DNA from: Fimbriimonas sp.
GTDB lineage: Bacteria > Armatimonadota > Fimbriimonadia > Fimbriimonadales > Fimbriimonadaceae
Assembly: GCA_031292555.1 (NCBI GenBank)
Contig: JARLGV010000075.1
Span: 39,987-103,986, forward strand
Direction: 5' to 3'
Length of the DNA: 64,000 nt
The notes beneath the pieces were generated by a model that saw only the letters and a program-made list of their open reading frames with translations, did not search any database and was not told where the DNA came from. Positions 1 through 8,977 of the stretch are shown here, piece by piece; the first letter of the stretch is position 1; each line of letters opens with the position of its first letter. A program made the translations under genes and the position numbers.

Positions 1-1428
1 GACCGGCCGGGCGCGGTATACCTGGCGGCCACTCTTGCCGGTCACTCCCAAAAAGGCCTTCCCTGCTTCGGAATCTACGGCCGAGATGTCCAGGATCTAG
101 GCGACACGACCATCCCGAAGGACGTTCGAGACAAGATCATCCGCTTCGTCAGGTCGGGCTTGGCGGTTGCGTCGATGCGAGGAAATGCCTACCTCGCGAT
201 GGGCGGTGTGAGCATGGGGATCGCCGGTTCCATCGTGGACCAAGATTTCTTCCAGAGCTATCTCGGTATGCGCGTCGAATCGATCGACATGAGCGAGTTC
301 GCGGGACGGATGCGAAGAGGCATCTACGACCACGAGGAGTATGCCCGCGCCCTCGCTTGGGTGAAGGCGAACTGCAAGGAAGGCAAGGACTATAACGCGA
401 CCCCGAGGACGCGCGATCAGAAGGACGAGGACTGGGAGACGTGCGTCAAGATGGTGCTGATCGGGCGGGACCTGATGATCGGCAATCCAAAGCTCGCCGA
501 GATGGGCTACCACGAGCAGGCGCGCGGACGAAATGCGATCGCTGCCGGCTTCCAAGGGCAGCGCCAGTGGACCGATCACTTCCCGAACGGCGACTTCCTG
601 GAAGCGATGCTCTGCAGCAGTTTCGACTGGAACGGCATCCGCCAGCCGTTCGTGGTTGCGACGGAGAATGACGCGATGAACGGCGTCTCAATGCTGTTCG
701 GCCACCTATTGACCGGAACCGCGCAGCTATTCAGCGACGTTCGAACCTACTGGTCGCCCGACGCGGTGAAGCGAGTCTCGGGAAGGGCACTTACGGGTCA
801 CGGGGAAAGCGGCTTCCTGCACTTGATCAACTCCGGACCATCGGCCCTCGACTGGACCGGCGAACAGACGCTAAACGGTGCGCCTGCGTGCAAGCCGTTC
901 TGGGAGATCTCCGCCGACGAGGCGAAGGAGTGCATGGACAGGACGCTCTGGTGTGCCAGCGATCTGGGTTACTTCCCGGCGGGCGGATGGTCTTCGGACT
1001 TCACGACCCGAGGCGGCATGCCCTGCACGATGTTCCGCGTCAACCTCGTCAAGGGGCTGGGGCCCGTCATGCAGATTGCGGAAGGAACGACGATCGAGTT
1101 GCCGCCAGACGTTCATGACGTGCTGGATCAGCGCACAAGCCCGGCGTGGCCGACCACCTGGTTTGTTCCTCGCACTACAGGAAGCGGCCCGTTCCGCGAC
1201 GTCTACACTGTCATGGCGCATTGGGGCGCCAACCATGGCGCGATCAGTTACGGGCATATCGGCGCCGACCTAATCACCCTCGCATCCATGCTGCGCATTC
1301 CGGTGGATATGCACAACGTTACCGAGGAACACGTCTATCGGCCGAGCAGTTGGCATCGATTCGGTGGGCTCGAGCCGCAGGCTGCCGACTATCGAGCTTG
1401 CTCCGCATACGGCCCGCTATACGGTTAG
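1..1428 (+). CDS. fucI: L-fucose isomerase, 5'-truncated by window edge
   Basis: Interconverts L-fucose and L-fuculose in the cytoplasm, the first step of fucose breakdown. The frame is open from base 1, so the start lies outside the window; the visible 475 residues follow the E. coli FucI sequence closely to the end (motifs [54 protein letters not shown]). The Mn-binding residues known in E. coli FucI (Glu337, Asp361, His528) correspond to Glu222, Asp246 and His412 of this fragment with the same spacing to within one residue, so about 115 N-terminal residues are missing. An internal TTG at 160 is in frame but is not the start. The class II aldolase at 8.2 kb could act in the same kind of pathway, but it is not adjacent. 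Confidence 0.95.
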   Translation, partial: DRPGAVYLAATLAGHSQKGLPCFGIYGRDVQDLGDTTIPKDVRDKIIRFVRSGLAVASMRGNAYLAMGGVSMGIAGSIVDQDFFQSYLGMRVESIDMSEFAGRMRRGIYDHEEYARALAWVKANCKEGKDYNATPRTRDQKDEDWETCVKMVLIGRDLMIGNPKLAEMGYHEQARGRNAIAAGFQGQRQWTDHFPNGDFLEAMLCSSFDWNGIRQPFVVATENDAMNGVSMLFGHLLTGTAQLFSDVRTYWSPDAVKRVSGRALTGHGESGFLHLINSGPSALDWTGEQTLNGAPACKPFWEISADEAKECMDRTLWCASDLGYFPAGGWSSDFTTRGGMPCTMFRVNLVKGLGPVMQIAEGTTIELPPDVHDVLDQRTSPAWPTTWFVPRTTGSGPFRDVYTVMAHWGANHGAISYGHIGADLITLASMLRIPVDMHNVTEEHVYRPSSWHRFGGLEPQAADYRACSAYGPLYG

Positions 1429-1505
1429 TTCATCGTGTTTCCGCCCCGCCTAACTGAAATTCGGCGGGGCGGTTCTGTCCGTCTCCTTGCGCCATAATTC
1501 AACCC

Positions 1506-1736
1506 ATGAAGCAGATCCGCGAAAACATCTTCCAGGTCACGTACACCGAACTCGGAAAACCACCCACCAAGGGCATGGCGAAGATTCCGGATCTGGGATT
1601 GGTGCACTTGGACGAAGCGGACATGCGCTACGTAGAGACTAGCCAAGGCGAAGGATACGAGCCGACGTTCTTCGTTAGCCGTTCGGCGCCCTTGGGTGGG
1701 CAGTTCGTCGTCGTCGGTCGTCAGGAAAAAGCCTGA
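1506..1736 (+). CDS. small conserved-looking protein of unknown function, 76 aa
   Basis: I do not recognise this protein. It is a 76-residue soluble product without signal peptide or membrane segment, mixed alpha/beta in character, beginning MKQIRENIFQV and ending in a glycine- and valine-rich stretch (GGQFVVVGRQEKA). It sits 77 bp after fucI and 33 bp before the cNMP-binding protein on the same strand, so it may be transcribed with either. No strong Shine-Dalgarno sequence precedes the ATG. No competing frame is better, and residue composition looks like a real small protein. Confidence 0.6.
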   Translation: MKQIRENIFQVTYTELGKPPTKGMAKIPDLGLVHLDEADMRYVETSQGEGYEPTFFVSRSAPLGGQFVVVGRQEKA

Positions 1737-1769
1737 GCCCCCGTCCCAGATCGACTCTCACGAATAGAC

Positions 1770-2249
1770 ATGCTCTCTCCCCAAGACCAAGCCACGTTCA
1801 CTCACTCGTTTCTCGTATGCGGCCTTAAGCCGAGCGATGTGGAAGCCCTTCTCGCCCTGGGACAGGAAGGACTTTACAGGGGCGGAGAGGACCTGTTTCA
1901 TCACAATGGAGCCGACGGCGACCTGTTCGTGATCTTGGACGGCAGGGTCAACATTCTGACCGACGAGGGTGACAAGATTACGGAGGCAGGTCCCGGCAGC
2001 GTCGTCGGCGAGATCTCGTTTCTCGATGCCGGACCCCGTGACGCCAGCGCGGTGGCCATCGCCCATGTCACGGCGTTGAGGTTTCCGGCGGCGGAATTAC
2101 GAAAACGAATGTGCGGCGATAAAGAACTCGGATTCCGCATTCTTGCGAATCTCTCGCGGATCTTGTGCGCCCGTATGCGCGAGGCAGAGCAGCATTTGGA
2201 GCCGCTCATGGCCCGGTCTCACGAGATCTGGGATACGGCCGACCTATAG
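1770..2249 (+). CDS. cyclic-nucleotide-binding domain protein
   Basis: A 159-residue protein that is essentially one cNMP-binding (Crp/EPAC-type) beta-roll domain. The phosphate-binding cassette is visible at about residues 75-92 (GEISFLDAGPRDASAVA), including the Glu and the Arg that in this family contact the ribose and cyclic phosphate, so ligand binding is plausible. There is no C-terminal helix-turn-helix, so it is not a Crp-type transcription factor; the rest is a short helical tail. It may be a stand-alone sensor. The stop overlaps the convergent beta-glucosidase stop by six bases. Confidence 0.85.
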   Translation: MLSPQDQATFTHSFLVCGLKPSDVEALLALGQEGLYRGGEDLFHHNGADGDLFVILDGRVNILTDEGDKITEAGPGSVVGEISFLDAGPRDASAVAIAHVTALRFPAAELRKRMCGDKELGFRILANLSRILCARMREAEQHLEPLMARSHEIWDTADL

Positions 2250-3614
2250 CGCTTCTGGATGTAGGATCGCTCCATTCGAAGCGATGAGATCGCGATACCA
2301 ATAGGCACTGTCCTTGGGTGTGCGCTTTTGCGTCTGGTAGTCCACATGGACAAGGCCGAAGCGGAAGCGATATCCCTCCTGCCACTCGAAGTTGTCCATT
2401 AACGACCACTGGAAGTACCCGTCGATCTCCACTCCTTCGTTGATCGCCTGTTCCAGCGCCAGCAAATAGCGCGACAGGTAGTCGATCCGTTGAGGATCGT
2501 GGACTTTCCCGTCGAGGGCCACCCAGTCGGAGATGCCGATGCCATTTTCGGTAATCACCACCGGCTTGCCGTATCGCTCGTGGAAGAACTTGGGACCCCA
2601 ATAGAGAGCCTCGGGAGTGACCGGCCAGTGGTAGACGGTTCGTCCGGTGCCTTGGGGATACTCGGCCGGAATTGGATCGCCGGTGACCGGGTGAGCGCAA
2701 ACCATGTCTCCCATGTAGATGTTCGCACCAAAGAAGTCGAGCGGTTGGGCAATTGTCTCCATGTCCCCTTGCCGAGGCTCCGGCACATCGGAACCGAAAA
2801 CTCTCAGCTCGTGCTGCGGGTACCCGCCGAAGAAGACAGGGTCGTTCCACCACGAGTGGCTCCAAATTGTCTTCTCTTGAGCATTGAACGTCGCCTCGCG
2901 GGCTGCGTCGATGTCTGCGGGGTGATTGGTTTGAGGGATGCACGGATTGCCTACCGGCGCCCAACCCACCCGGGCCGGCTTGGCGCTTCGCGCCCGAATC
3001 ACTTGGACCGCCTTACCATGGGCGAGCAACGCATGGTGTCCGGCGAGGAGGATTTGCTTGAAACTGTGGCGATCGCCCGGCGCCTGAATGCCCGCCTGCA
3101 TGCCCAATCCGATGAAGCACTGCGGCTCGTTCAGCGTCATCCAACTGGCCACGCGGTCGGACAGTTTGTCCACGATCACTTGGGTGTAATCGGCGAAAAC
3201 GTCGGCGATGTCGCGATTCAGCCACCCGCCCTTGAGATAGAGCTCAACCGGCATATCCCAATGGAACAAGGTCACATGCGGCTGCACACCTTTGGCTAGA
3301 AGCTCGTCCAACAGCCGGTCGTAGAACGCGAGCCCCTCCGAATTGATGGCGCCAACTCCGTCTGGCATGACACGCGGCCACGACACCGACAGCCGATAGT
3401 TGGGGATGCCGAGGTCGGACATTAGGGCGACATCGCTTACATAGCGGTTGTAATGGTCGCAGGCGACGTCTCCATTCGATTGGTCGCGAATCGCACCCGG
3501 CCGTTCGCAGAACATATCCCAAACGCTTCGCCCTCCGCCGACTTTATAGGGAGATCCTTCGATCTGGTACGAGGCGGTGGCAACACCCCAGAGAAACTCT
3601 TGCGGGAAAGGCAT
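2244..3614 (-). CDS. GH1 beta-glucosidase
   Basis: Hydrolyses beta-glucosides such as cellobiose; no signal peptide, so probably cytoplasmic. The 456-residue length and the start MPFPQEFLWGVATASYQIEG are typical for bacterial GH1 enzymes. The acid/base Glu163 lies in TLNEP and the nucleophile Glu356 in ITENG. The substrate-contacting Gln17, the His-Trp pair in LFHWD (118-119) and the C-terminal WSLMDNFEW motif are present. It is transcribed alone, with a long non-coding stretch upstream. GH1 sugar preference (glucose, galactose or fucose) cannot be read from the sequence. Confidence 0.95.
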   Translation of the reverse strand: MPFPQEFLWGVATASYQIEGSPYKVGGGRSVWDMFCERPGAIRDQSNGDVACDHYNRYVSDVALMSDLGIPNYRLSVSWPRVMPDGVGAINSEGLAFYDRLLDELLAKGVQPHVTLFHWDMPVELYLKGGWLNRDIADVFADYTQVIVDKLSDRVASWMTLNEPQCFIGLGMQAGIQAPGDRHSFKQILLAGHHALLAHGKAVQVIRARSAKPARVGWAPVGNPCIPQTNHPADIDAAREATFNAQEKTIWSHSWWNDPVFFGGYPQHELRVFGSDVPEPRQGDMETIAQPLDFFGANIYMGDMVCAHPVTGDPIPAEYPQGTGRTVYHWPVTPEALYWGPKFFHERYGKPVVITENGIGISDWVALDGKVHDPQRIDYLSRYLLALEQAINEGVEIDGYFQWSLMDNFEWQEGYRFRFGLVHVDYQTQKRTPKDSAYWYRDLIASNGAILHPEAL

Positions 3615-3900
3615 TTAGCTGAAAGTATGGCAGCCCAGGAAGCGATTGCAATCCTCGACAAGGTCGATGTCCTTCCTTCTACGCCACCTGATGTCGCATT
3701 GCCGCCTTGACGCCATTCTGCCACGACACTGCAGCGCCACTCATGGCACGTCCGCATCATCGATACTCGCTTCTGCGCCTTCTCCCCTCCTCGTCCGTCT
3801 CTCTGCCGCACCGCCTGCCCCCGTTCCGCCCCCTCCACCTTCGTCCCACGCCCCCCGAGATTCCGTTCGCCCCGCCATTTCGCCTCGCTCGAAACGAAAC

Positions 3901-3923
3901 CGATAGTGCGCCAGGCACTATCG
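3901..3923. repeat. perfect 9-bp inverted repeat with 5-nt spacer
   Basis: The arms CGATAGTGC (3901-3909) and GCACTATCG (3915-3923) are exact reverse complements around GCCAG. No T-run follows on either strand, so this is not an obvious intrinsic terminator. Placement about 290 bp upstream of the beta-glucosidase start and 300 bp upstream of the prepilin-like gene allows an operator role; no regulator can be assigned. Confidence 0.6.
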
Positions 3924-3944
3924 CCTCGCGCTTCGCTCGGCCGT

Positions 3945-4148
3945 TCAGAAGTCGGCCATCAAGCGATTTTTCCCCTTCTCTATGCCGGACGCGAGTCCCT
4001 CGATCCTTTCACTATGGATGCACTTCTTGAGAGCGGGTGCGACATTCTTGACCCCAGGCGCCAACTCATGGGGACCAATGTGCTCTTGCAGGGCAATGTA
4101 TAGAACTTTATAGGAGAAGCCAACGTGGCCAGGTTTCTCTGTTGGCAT
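3945..4148 (-). CDS. possible 67-aa protein or gene remnant
   Basis: A reverse-strand open frame beginning MPTEKPGHVGFSYKV and ending GKNRLMADF. Composition is balanced and protein-like, unlike the low-complexity frames around it, but it has no ribosome binding site that I can see and no family I recognise. It might be a remnant of a larger gene. Weakly supported. Confidence 0.2.
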   Translation of the reverse strand: MPTEKPGHVGFSYKVLYIALQEHIGPHELAPGVKNVAPALKKCIHSERIEGLASGIEKGKNRLMADF

Positions 4149-4210
4149 TACGCAGAATTGGTGCGATGATATAGGAGTTGGGTCAACTGTGAATTGGCCC
4201 TATTTGTCTC

Positions 4211-4217
4211 AAGGAGG
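4211..4217 (+). promoter_or_regulatory. strong Shine-Dalgarno site of the prepilin-like gene
   Basis: AAGGAGG five bases upstream of the ATG at 4223. It is one of the best matches to the 16S anti-Shine-Dalgarno consensus in the window, suggesting the downstream structural protein is made at a high level. Confidence 0.85.
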
Positions 4218-4222
4218 TAACC

Positions 4223-5191
4223 ATGCACTTCAGTCGCCGAGCCTTTACGCTTATCGAACTACTCGTCGTTATTGCTATTATCGCCATATTGGCTTCGATC
4301 CTATTCCCCGTCTTCGCCCAGGCCAAGGACGCCGCTAAGAAGACTCAATGTATCAGCAATACCAAGCAACTCGGTCTCGCCGGGATTATGTACGCCGGCG
4401 ACTTCGATGACACGCTTCCTCGCCACGACAACAACGGTTCCTGTACGTATGGCGAATCTCCCTGCGATCAGCCGGACTGGGGTGATTTCCGCTACCCGTC
4501 CCATGGTGGCCAGAAGGACGTTATGTACTTCGGCGTCATCGCTCCTTACACCAAGAACGACGGTATTGGGCACTGCACCTCGATCGGTGACACCAATTGG
4601 CAGACGGTTATGGGCAATCCGGGCGGCTTTGGCATCACGCCTCCTGCCGGCGGCTACAACCCGAACGACACGTCTTACTACACCCACACGCTTAGCCAGA
4701 TGGCGCTTAACGAGTACATCATCGACTGGGGTCTTCCAGTCTCGGCCGGCTGGGGCATTTGGGATTCGAACAACCGACCCGGCGCTCCGAAAGGCCGCCT
4801 GGGGATGATCGCTCGGCCCGCCAACGTCATCATGTTCATCCAGGAAAGCGCCTGGGACTGGAACCTTTCGGTCGGCGCGGGTCTCGGAAACGGCATAACG
4901 TGGCCGTCAGCATACGACGCACAATGTGACCACTATTGGCAGGAAGGATTCACTCGCTACCCGCACGCCGGTCAGAGCGGTGCAGTCAGCGGCCCCGGAC
5001 CTTACAACCAGGAAGCCTATAACCCGTATCTCAGAGGCATTGCGTGCTTCGCGTTCTGTGACGGACATGCGAAGGCCATGAAGTTCTCCCAAGCTGAGCA
5101 GTGCGTCGTGGGCCCGCAGCCGTTCGTAACGGGCGCGCCGACAACACAGCCTCTCCAGAAATGGTATCCGTACTGGACTCCGGACTTCTAA
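4223..5191 (+). CDS. type IV prepilin-like secreted protein (N-terminal cleavage/methylation domain)
   Basis: A 322-residue protein with the classical class III (prepilin) signal: a short basic leader MHFSRRA, predicted cleavage before Phe8 of [16 protein letters not shown], and Glu12 at mature position +5. The hydrophobic helix runs on into [15 protein letters not shown], the arrangement typical of Armatimonadota pseudopilins. The large C-terminal domain (about 55-322) is rich in Gly, Trp, Tyr and Asn and contains [11 protein letters not shown] near the end, resembling the DGH motif of planctomycete/armatimonad prepilin-like proteins. It should be processed by a prepilin peptidase and remain membrane-anchored or polymerise. 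A small lipoprotein gene follows after 2 bp. Residue 7 is Ala rather than the usual Gly before the cut site. Confidence 0.9.
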   Translation: MHFSRRAFTLIELLVVIAIIAILASILFPVFAQAKDAAKKTQCISNTKQLGLAGIMYAGDFDDTLPRHDNNGSCTYGESPCDQPDWGDFRYPSHGGQKDVMYFGVIAPYTKNDGIGHCTSIGDTNWQTVMGNPGGFGITPPAGGYNPNDTSYYTHTLSQMALNEYIIDWGLPVSAGWGIWDSNNRPGAPKGRLGMIARPANVIMFIQESAWDWNLSVGAGLGNGITWPSAYDAQCDHYWQEGFTRYPHAGQSGAVSGPGPYNQEAYNPYLRGIACFAFCDGHAKAMKFSQAEQCVVGPQPFVTGAPTTQPLQKWYPYWTPDF

Positions 5192-5193
5192 GC

Positions 5194-5376
5194 ATGGGAA
5201 TTAGAAGAAGCCACCTGCTACTCACTTTGACAGCATTCGTGCTGGCTGCCGTCTGGACGGTTGGGTGTTCCAGTTATACGCCGGACCCCGACTCTAAGCC
5301 GACCGTTAAGGCTGGCTCAATTCCGCCCCCCACCAACCTGCCGCCCGGCATGATGAAGGGTAAGTCCAAGGGCTGA
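5194..5376 (+). CDS. small lipoprotein paired with the prepilin-like gene
   Basis: A 60-residue product starting MGIRRSHLLLTL, with a hydrophobic signal segment and a lipobox ending VGC, so the mature protein would start at the Cys at about residue 24. The mature part is only about 37 residues and is rich in Pro, Gly and Lys (SIPPPTNLPPGMMKGKSKG). The start was chosen because it lies 2 bp after the prepilin stop and gives a complete lipoprotein signal; a longer frame from 5101 would overlap the prepilin. The same prepilin-then-lipoprotein order recurs at 59.0-60.3 kb. Function unknown. Confidence 0.8.
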   Translation: MGIRRSHLLLTLTAFVLAAVWTVGCSSYTPDPDSKPTVKAGSIPPPTNLPPGMMKGKSKG

Positions 5377-5381
5377 GCCTC

Positions 5382-5421
5382 AAAGACGCGGACTGCCGAC
5401 TTGTCGGAAGTCCGCGTCTTT
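5382..5421 (+). terminator. hairpin terminator, possibly bidirectional
   Basis: Arms AAAGACGCGGACT (5382-5394) and AGTCCGCGTCTTT (5409-5421) are perfectly complementary, and the intervening CCGAC/GTCGG adds inner pairs. It starts 5 bp after the lipoprotein stop, fitting the end of the prepilin-lipoprotein unit. Confidence 0.85.
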
Positions 5422-5602
5422 GCGCACGGGACCCTTCGAAGGCGAGGAGGGGACGGAGATGGTCCGGCCGTTTCCGCATTGCGGTTTCGTGAGCTTTGTG
5501 CGGTCGCCTTGTATCTCCATCGTCCTTGCGCTTCCACGGAGGCAGCGGCTACGGGGCTGGCTGCCTACGTAGGCTGCTCGATGTTGGGCGCTGAATCGCA
5601 GT

Positions 5603-6064
5603 ATGATGACCGGTATGACGAACGCTGAGTTGGCGGGGAAGCTGCGCGACCTTCGCGACTTTCTGATCATCGCCGGTTACGAGGAGTCGCACGCAACCCG
5701 ATACACGCAAATCGCCCGGTTTATCGAGAAGATGCCTGAGTCGGTTGAGGAACTGCATCGCGACCACCGGTTCACCGACATCCCCGGAGTGGGCAAACTT
5801 GTCGCCCAATACATACGAGAGATTGTCGAGACCGGCGTTAGTTCCAAACAGCGGGAATGGGAACAGACTGCCCCCATCACCGTTCTCGAAATGGTTCGCA
5901 TTCCCGGTCTTGGCCCCAAGACGGCGAGGAAGCTATTCATGGAGTTCGGCATCGACGGACTCACCGAACTAAAGCGTGCCGACCAAGCAGGGATACTCGC
6001 CGAAATACAGGGAATCGGCCCAAAACTGCTCGAAGCGATTCGCGCAGCCTACCAATCAAGTTAG
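5603..6064 (+). CDS. helix-hairpin-helix protein like the N-terminal part of PolX
   Basis: A 153-residue protein matching in order the N-terminal 8-kDa-like HhH domain and fingers-type HhH segment of bacterial family X DNA polymerases. Three hairpins are visible: IPGVGK (60-65), IPGLGPKTA (100-108) and IQGIGPKLL (135-143). The catalytic palm with its Asp residues and the PHP nuclease domain of full PolX are absent, so it is not a polymerase; DNA binding, perhaps to gaps or ends, is the reasonable inference. It may start at Met1, Met2 or Met5. Its stop overlaps the convergent neighbour by four bases. Confidence 0.75.
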   Translation: MMTGMTNAELAGKLRDLRDFLIIAGYEESHATRYTQIARFIEKMPESVEELHRDHRFTDIPGVGKLVAQYIREIVETGVSSKQREWEQTAPITVLEMVRIPGLGPKTARKLFMEFGIDGLTELKRADQAGILAEIQGIGPKLLEAIRAAYQSS

Positions 6065-6468
6065 GCGGAGGTAGGGCGGTGGAGTAGGACGTCGAACCGT
6101 CTCCCCCCAAGATAGGCGGTTCCGCTCAACAAGTCGATGTGATGCGGACCTATCTGGTTCAGGACCAGGCCATTGATCTCGAACACCATGTCGTACACGG
6201 CCAGCGGGTCGGCGGCGTGAAGGTCGACGTTGATCCGCGCCTCTTCCCCACCCGATGGGGCACGTACGAGAAGCTGCAACGGAATCGTGGCCGAAGCATT
6301 CGTCACCGAGGCCAGAACAACCAGCTTCTGATGAACCGACGGGACCGACGGCACGTTGATTGCGTTAAAGAGATTGATGAGCGTCTTGTTGTTCGTCCGC
6401 TTGTCCTCGATACATTCGTTGCAAATCACAATGGCCACGCATACCGGGACCTCAGGGGCTCCACTCAT
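6061..6468 (-). CDS. conserved hypothetical protein, possibly DUF6941-like
   Basis: A 135-residue soluble protein beginning MSGAPEVPVCVAIVICNECIED. The pattern of an early hydrophobic strand, a conserved 'NLFNAI' segment, a domain rich in valine strands and a late LNQIGPHHIDLL stretch recalls small bacterial proteins of the DUF6941 type, whose function is unknown. That family link is from memory of style only. It lies between the HhH protein (convergent, four-base overlap) and the amidase (same strand, stop at 6487), 18 bp downstream of the latter, so it may be co-transcribed with the amidase. Confidence 0.6.
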   Translation of the reverse strand: MSGAPEVPVCVAIVICNECIEDKRTNNKTLINLFNAINVPSVPSVHQKLVVLASVTNASATIPLQLLVRAPSGGEEARINVDLHAADPLAVYDMVFEINGLVLNQIGPHHIDLLSGTAYLGGRRFDVLLHRPTSA

Positions 6469-6486
6469 GCCCTGGATTATGGCGGA

Positions 6487-8148
6487 TCAGACCTTCGAAA
6501 GGTCAGGACGACGCCGGTGGAAATCGAAATGATCCTGCAACCACTTCGCGATGGCCAGCAATTCGTCGTCCCGGTAGAGCCGCCCGACTAGCGAACGTGA
6601 CACGCTGTTGCCCTTGCCGTCATCTCCGAAGGGCAAGGCGATCTGCGGGTGGCCGCAGTAATTGCAGTGTCCGAGGATTTGTCCCAGAACTCCGCTTCCC
6701 AAGACGCAATCGAGATCGCCCAATTCGGCCTCGAAACCGTGCATCAGAAGAGTGCGGGCCCGCTGAGCCTGTAAATACTCCACTGCCGGAACATAGCGGC
6801 TAGCCCGGAACGTCTCAGGCCAAGTCGAGTTCTTGAGTTCATGGATCTCCTTGCCCAAAGTGAAGGCATCGAACGCAGATCCCGCTTCGACGTCAAGGAT
6901 CTGGTTGACCCCGTCCGGCATCGGGCTGAACGTCACGCGACGAACCTGAGCCCCCGCCGTTTTGAATGCCGCCACCGCGGGGTCGGCATCCATCGCAGTC
7001 TGGCTGCCTACGTACCCGACTTTCAGCTTGGAGATGTCGATCCGCTTGGGATAGTCGAACGCCCGATCCACCGAGGCCGCATCCATAGGATCGGCCCCGC
7101 ACATCGCGGCGAAAACGAGAGCGCAATCCTCCACTTCCCGGCAAATCGGCCCCACTTTGTCCATCGTATAGCTGAGGCCCATCGCCCCGTAGCGGCTGAC
7201 TCGCCCGTAAGTCGGTCGAAAGCCAGTAACCCGGCATCGCATGCTCGGCGACGTAATGCTTCCGTAGGTTTCGGTCCCAATGGAGAAGCCGACCAATCCT
7301 GCGGCGGTAGAACTTGCCGAGCCGGCGCTTGAGCCGCTCGAGCCTTGTTTGGGGTTCCAGGGGTTTTTGGTGGTTCCCCTGAACCAAACGTCACCCTGGG
7401 CGAGGGCGCCGCAACTGAGCTTGGCGAGGAGAATGGCGCCCGCTTCGTCAAGCTTCCTAACAACGGTGGCGTCGATATCGAAGACCTGGTGTGCAAAGGG
7501 ATCGGCGCCCCAAGTCGTGGTGATTCCCTTCGTGCTGAAAAGGTCTTTGATGCCGTAAGGAATGCCGTGCAACGGTCCCCGATAGTGGCCGGACCGGATT
7601 TCCCGCTCGGCTCGAGCCGCCTGCTCCAGCGCTAGACTCTCCGTCAGCGTCACCACGCACAGGAGCCTGTCTCCATAGGTCTTCAAACGGTTCAGATAGA
7701 TCTGAGTCAATTCGACGGGCGACACCTGTTGGGTGCGAACCAACGTCGCCAACTCCCTCAAAGAAAGAAATGCGATATCGACGTCCGTGAATGGGCGTTT
7801 GACCCTTGGGTTCGAGTGGCGCGCTCGAACACGGGCGTTGGGTACCGATCCGCCCCCGAGTGGGTGGAACGTCGTGGACGGCTCCACAGTCGGCCCGATC
7901 GGCAGCTTTCGGATGCCGGCATAGCCGGCGCGTGCGCCCCTAATCTCGGCAAGCACCTTTTTGCGTTCGTCGTCCGAAAACGAGATGCCCGCGATCTTCT
8001 CCATCGACTTGAGGTCATCCAACGTGATATCGGTAGCAGGGCTCTGAGTCGTCCCAGCCATCGCCTGGATCGGCAACGCTGCCCCGGCTGCGGCCACTAA
8101 CATCGTCCGAAGCATGTCCTTGCGAGTCAGTCCCTGATCGATCGCCAT
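6487..8148 (-). CDS. amidase-signature family hydrolase
   Basis: An amidase with the Ser-cisSer-Lys triad: Lys201 in GIPYGIKDLF, cis-Ser273 in GSSGSSAGSAS and nucleophile Ser297 in ETYGSITSPS (numbering from the start used here); the 24-residue spacing between the serines matches known members. The start MAIDQGLTRKDML was preferred over an upstream frame because it gives an export-type N-terminus (basic residues, then MLVAAAGAALP) that ends near residue 31, and the upstream extension overlaps the divergent aldolase. The substrate is unknown; GatA-like glutamyl-tRNA function is unlikely given the exported-looking N-terminus and the absence of GatB/C. The sequence after the catalytic core is of normal length. 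Confidence 0.85.
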   Translation of the reverse strand: MAIDQGLTRKDMLRTMLVAAAGAALPIQAMAGTTQSPATDITLDDLKSMEKIAGISFSDDERKKVLAEIRGARAGYAGIRKLPIGPTVEPSTTFHPLGGGSVPNARVRARHSNPRVKRPFTDVDIAFLSLRELATLVRTQQVSPVELTQIYLNRLKTYGDRLLCVVTLTESLALEQAARAEREIRSGHYRGPLHGIPYGIKDLFSTKGITTTWGADPFAHQVFDIDATVVRKLDEAGAILLAKLSCGALAQGDVWFRGTTKNPWNPKQGSSGSSAGSASSTAAGLVGFSIGTETYGSITSPSMRCRVTGFRPTYGRVSRYGAMGLSYTMDKVGPICREVEDCALVFAAMCGADPMDAASVDRAFDYPKRIDISKLKVGYVGSQTAMDADPAVAAFKTAGAQVRRVTFSPMPDGVNQILDVEAGSAFDAFTLGKEIHELKNSTWPETFRASRYVPAVEYLQAQRARTLLMHGFEAELGDLDCVLGSGVLGQILGHCNYCGHPQIALPFGDDGKGNSVSRSLVGRLYRDDELLAIAKWLQDHFDFHRRRPDLSKV

Positions 8149-8191
8149 AGTCGTTTCTTTTCTCCGGGAAAACCTTCGAATCCTGCCCGGT

Positions 8192-8977
8192 ATGCTTGGA
8201 TTCATGGTGATTCCGATTCTTGACGAACTCGTCGCCCTCTCACTGAAACTCGGCGATCCATTAGCCGACCTCGCGATTCTCGCCGAGGGCAATGCGAGCG
8301 CCAAGGCAGATGACGAACACTTCTACGTCAAGGCAAGCGGCTACTCCATGCGGAACATAGGCGCAGAGGGTTTCTCGAAGGTGCTTTTCGCCCCCATACT
8401 GGAAGCGCTGAACGGTCCGGACCTTACCGACGTCGCAGTCCGCGAACTGCTTTCGAGCAGTCGAGCCGACCCTGACTTCTATCCTCGCCCCTCCGTCGAG
8501 ACGTTCATGCACGCCTACCTTCTACAACTTCCAGGCGTGAACTTCATCGGGCACACACACCCGACTCCGCTTATCAGCCTCCTTAGCGTTGAGGGGTGCA
8601 AGGAGATTGCCGCCATGCGTCTATTCCCAGACGAAATCGTATGCTGCGGCCCGGCAACCGCCTTCGTTCCTTACACCGATCCTGGGCTGCCTCTGGCGCG
8701 CGCCATTAAGGCGTCTGTCGAGGAGTTCGCCCTCAAGTATGAGATGGCGCCCAAGACGATCTGGCTTCAGAATCACGGACTCATCGCAGTCGGGAAATCG
8801 GCTTCCGACGTCGAAAGCGCGACTTTCATGGCGATCAAGGCCGCCAGGGCCTGGTTGGGCGCCCTTACGAGCGGTCGCAAACTCAATCCGTTGACGGAGG
8901 AAAACGTCAACCGCATCCATACGCGTCCCGACGAGCACTACCGGCAAGAACTGCTCTGGGCGATGCAGCGAGCTTAG
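8192..8977 (+). CDS. class II aldolase/adducin-type protein
   Basis: A 261-residue zinc-dependent aldolase of the FucA/RhaD/AraD fold. Zinc ligands are seen at His121 and His123 (GHTHPT) and His195 (NHGLIAVG); Glu103 in SVETFMH is at the position of the catalytic acidic residue. The N-terminal ILAEGNASAK stretch is the phosphate/substrate loop equivalent of GNxS. It probably cleaves a 1-phosphorylated ketose or acts on a related hydroxyketone, but substrate cannot be read. A second start at 8204 (MVIPILDEL) fits family N-termini slightly better. It is divergent from the amidase (43 bp gap) and its stop overlaps the secretin stop. Confidence 0.85.
   Translation: MLGFMVIPILDELVALSLKLGDPLADLAILAEGNASAKADDEHFYVKASGYSMRNIGAEGFSKVLFAPILEALNGPDLTDVAVRELLSSSRADPDFYPRPSVETFMHAYLLQLPGVNFIGHTHPTPLISLLSVEGCKEIAAMRLFPDEIVCCGPATAFVPYTDPGLPLARAIKASVEEFALKYEMAPKTIWLQNHGLIAVGKSASDVESATFMAIKAARAWLGALTSGRKLNPLTEENVNRIHTRPDEHYRQELLWAMQRA

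Larger units (their letters stand above)
3615..4222. other. intergenic region between the GH1 gene and the prepilin-like gene
   Basis: About 600 bp between divergent genes. The part at 3740-3900 is strongly C-rich on the plus strand and shows no convincing reading frame. It contains a perfect inverted repeat (3901-3923), a weak reverse-strand open frame (3945-4148) and the promoter region and ribosome binding site of the prepilin-like gene. The part at 4150-4200 is relatively AT-rich and is the likely promoter area, but I see no clear -35/-10 pair. Confidence 0.6.

Noticed and set aside
2490..3299. 269-codon plus-strand frame inside the beta-glucosidase
   Set aside because: Antisense to a GH1 gene with both catalytic glutamates in place; no start signal.
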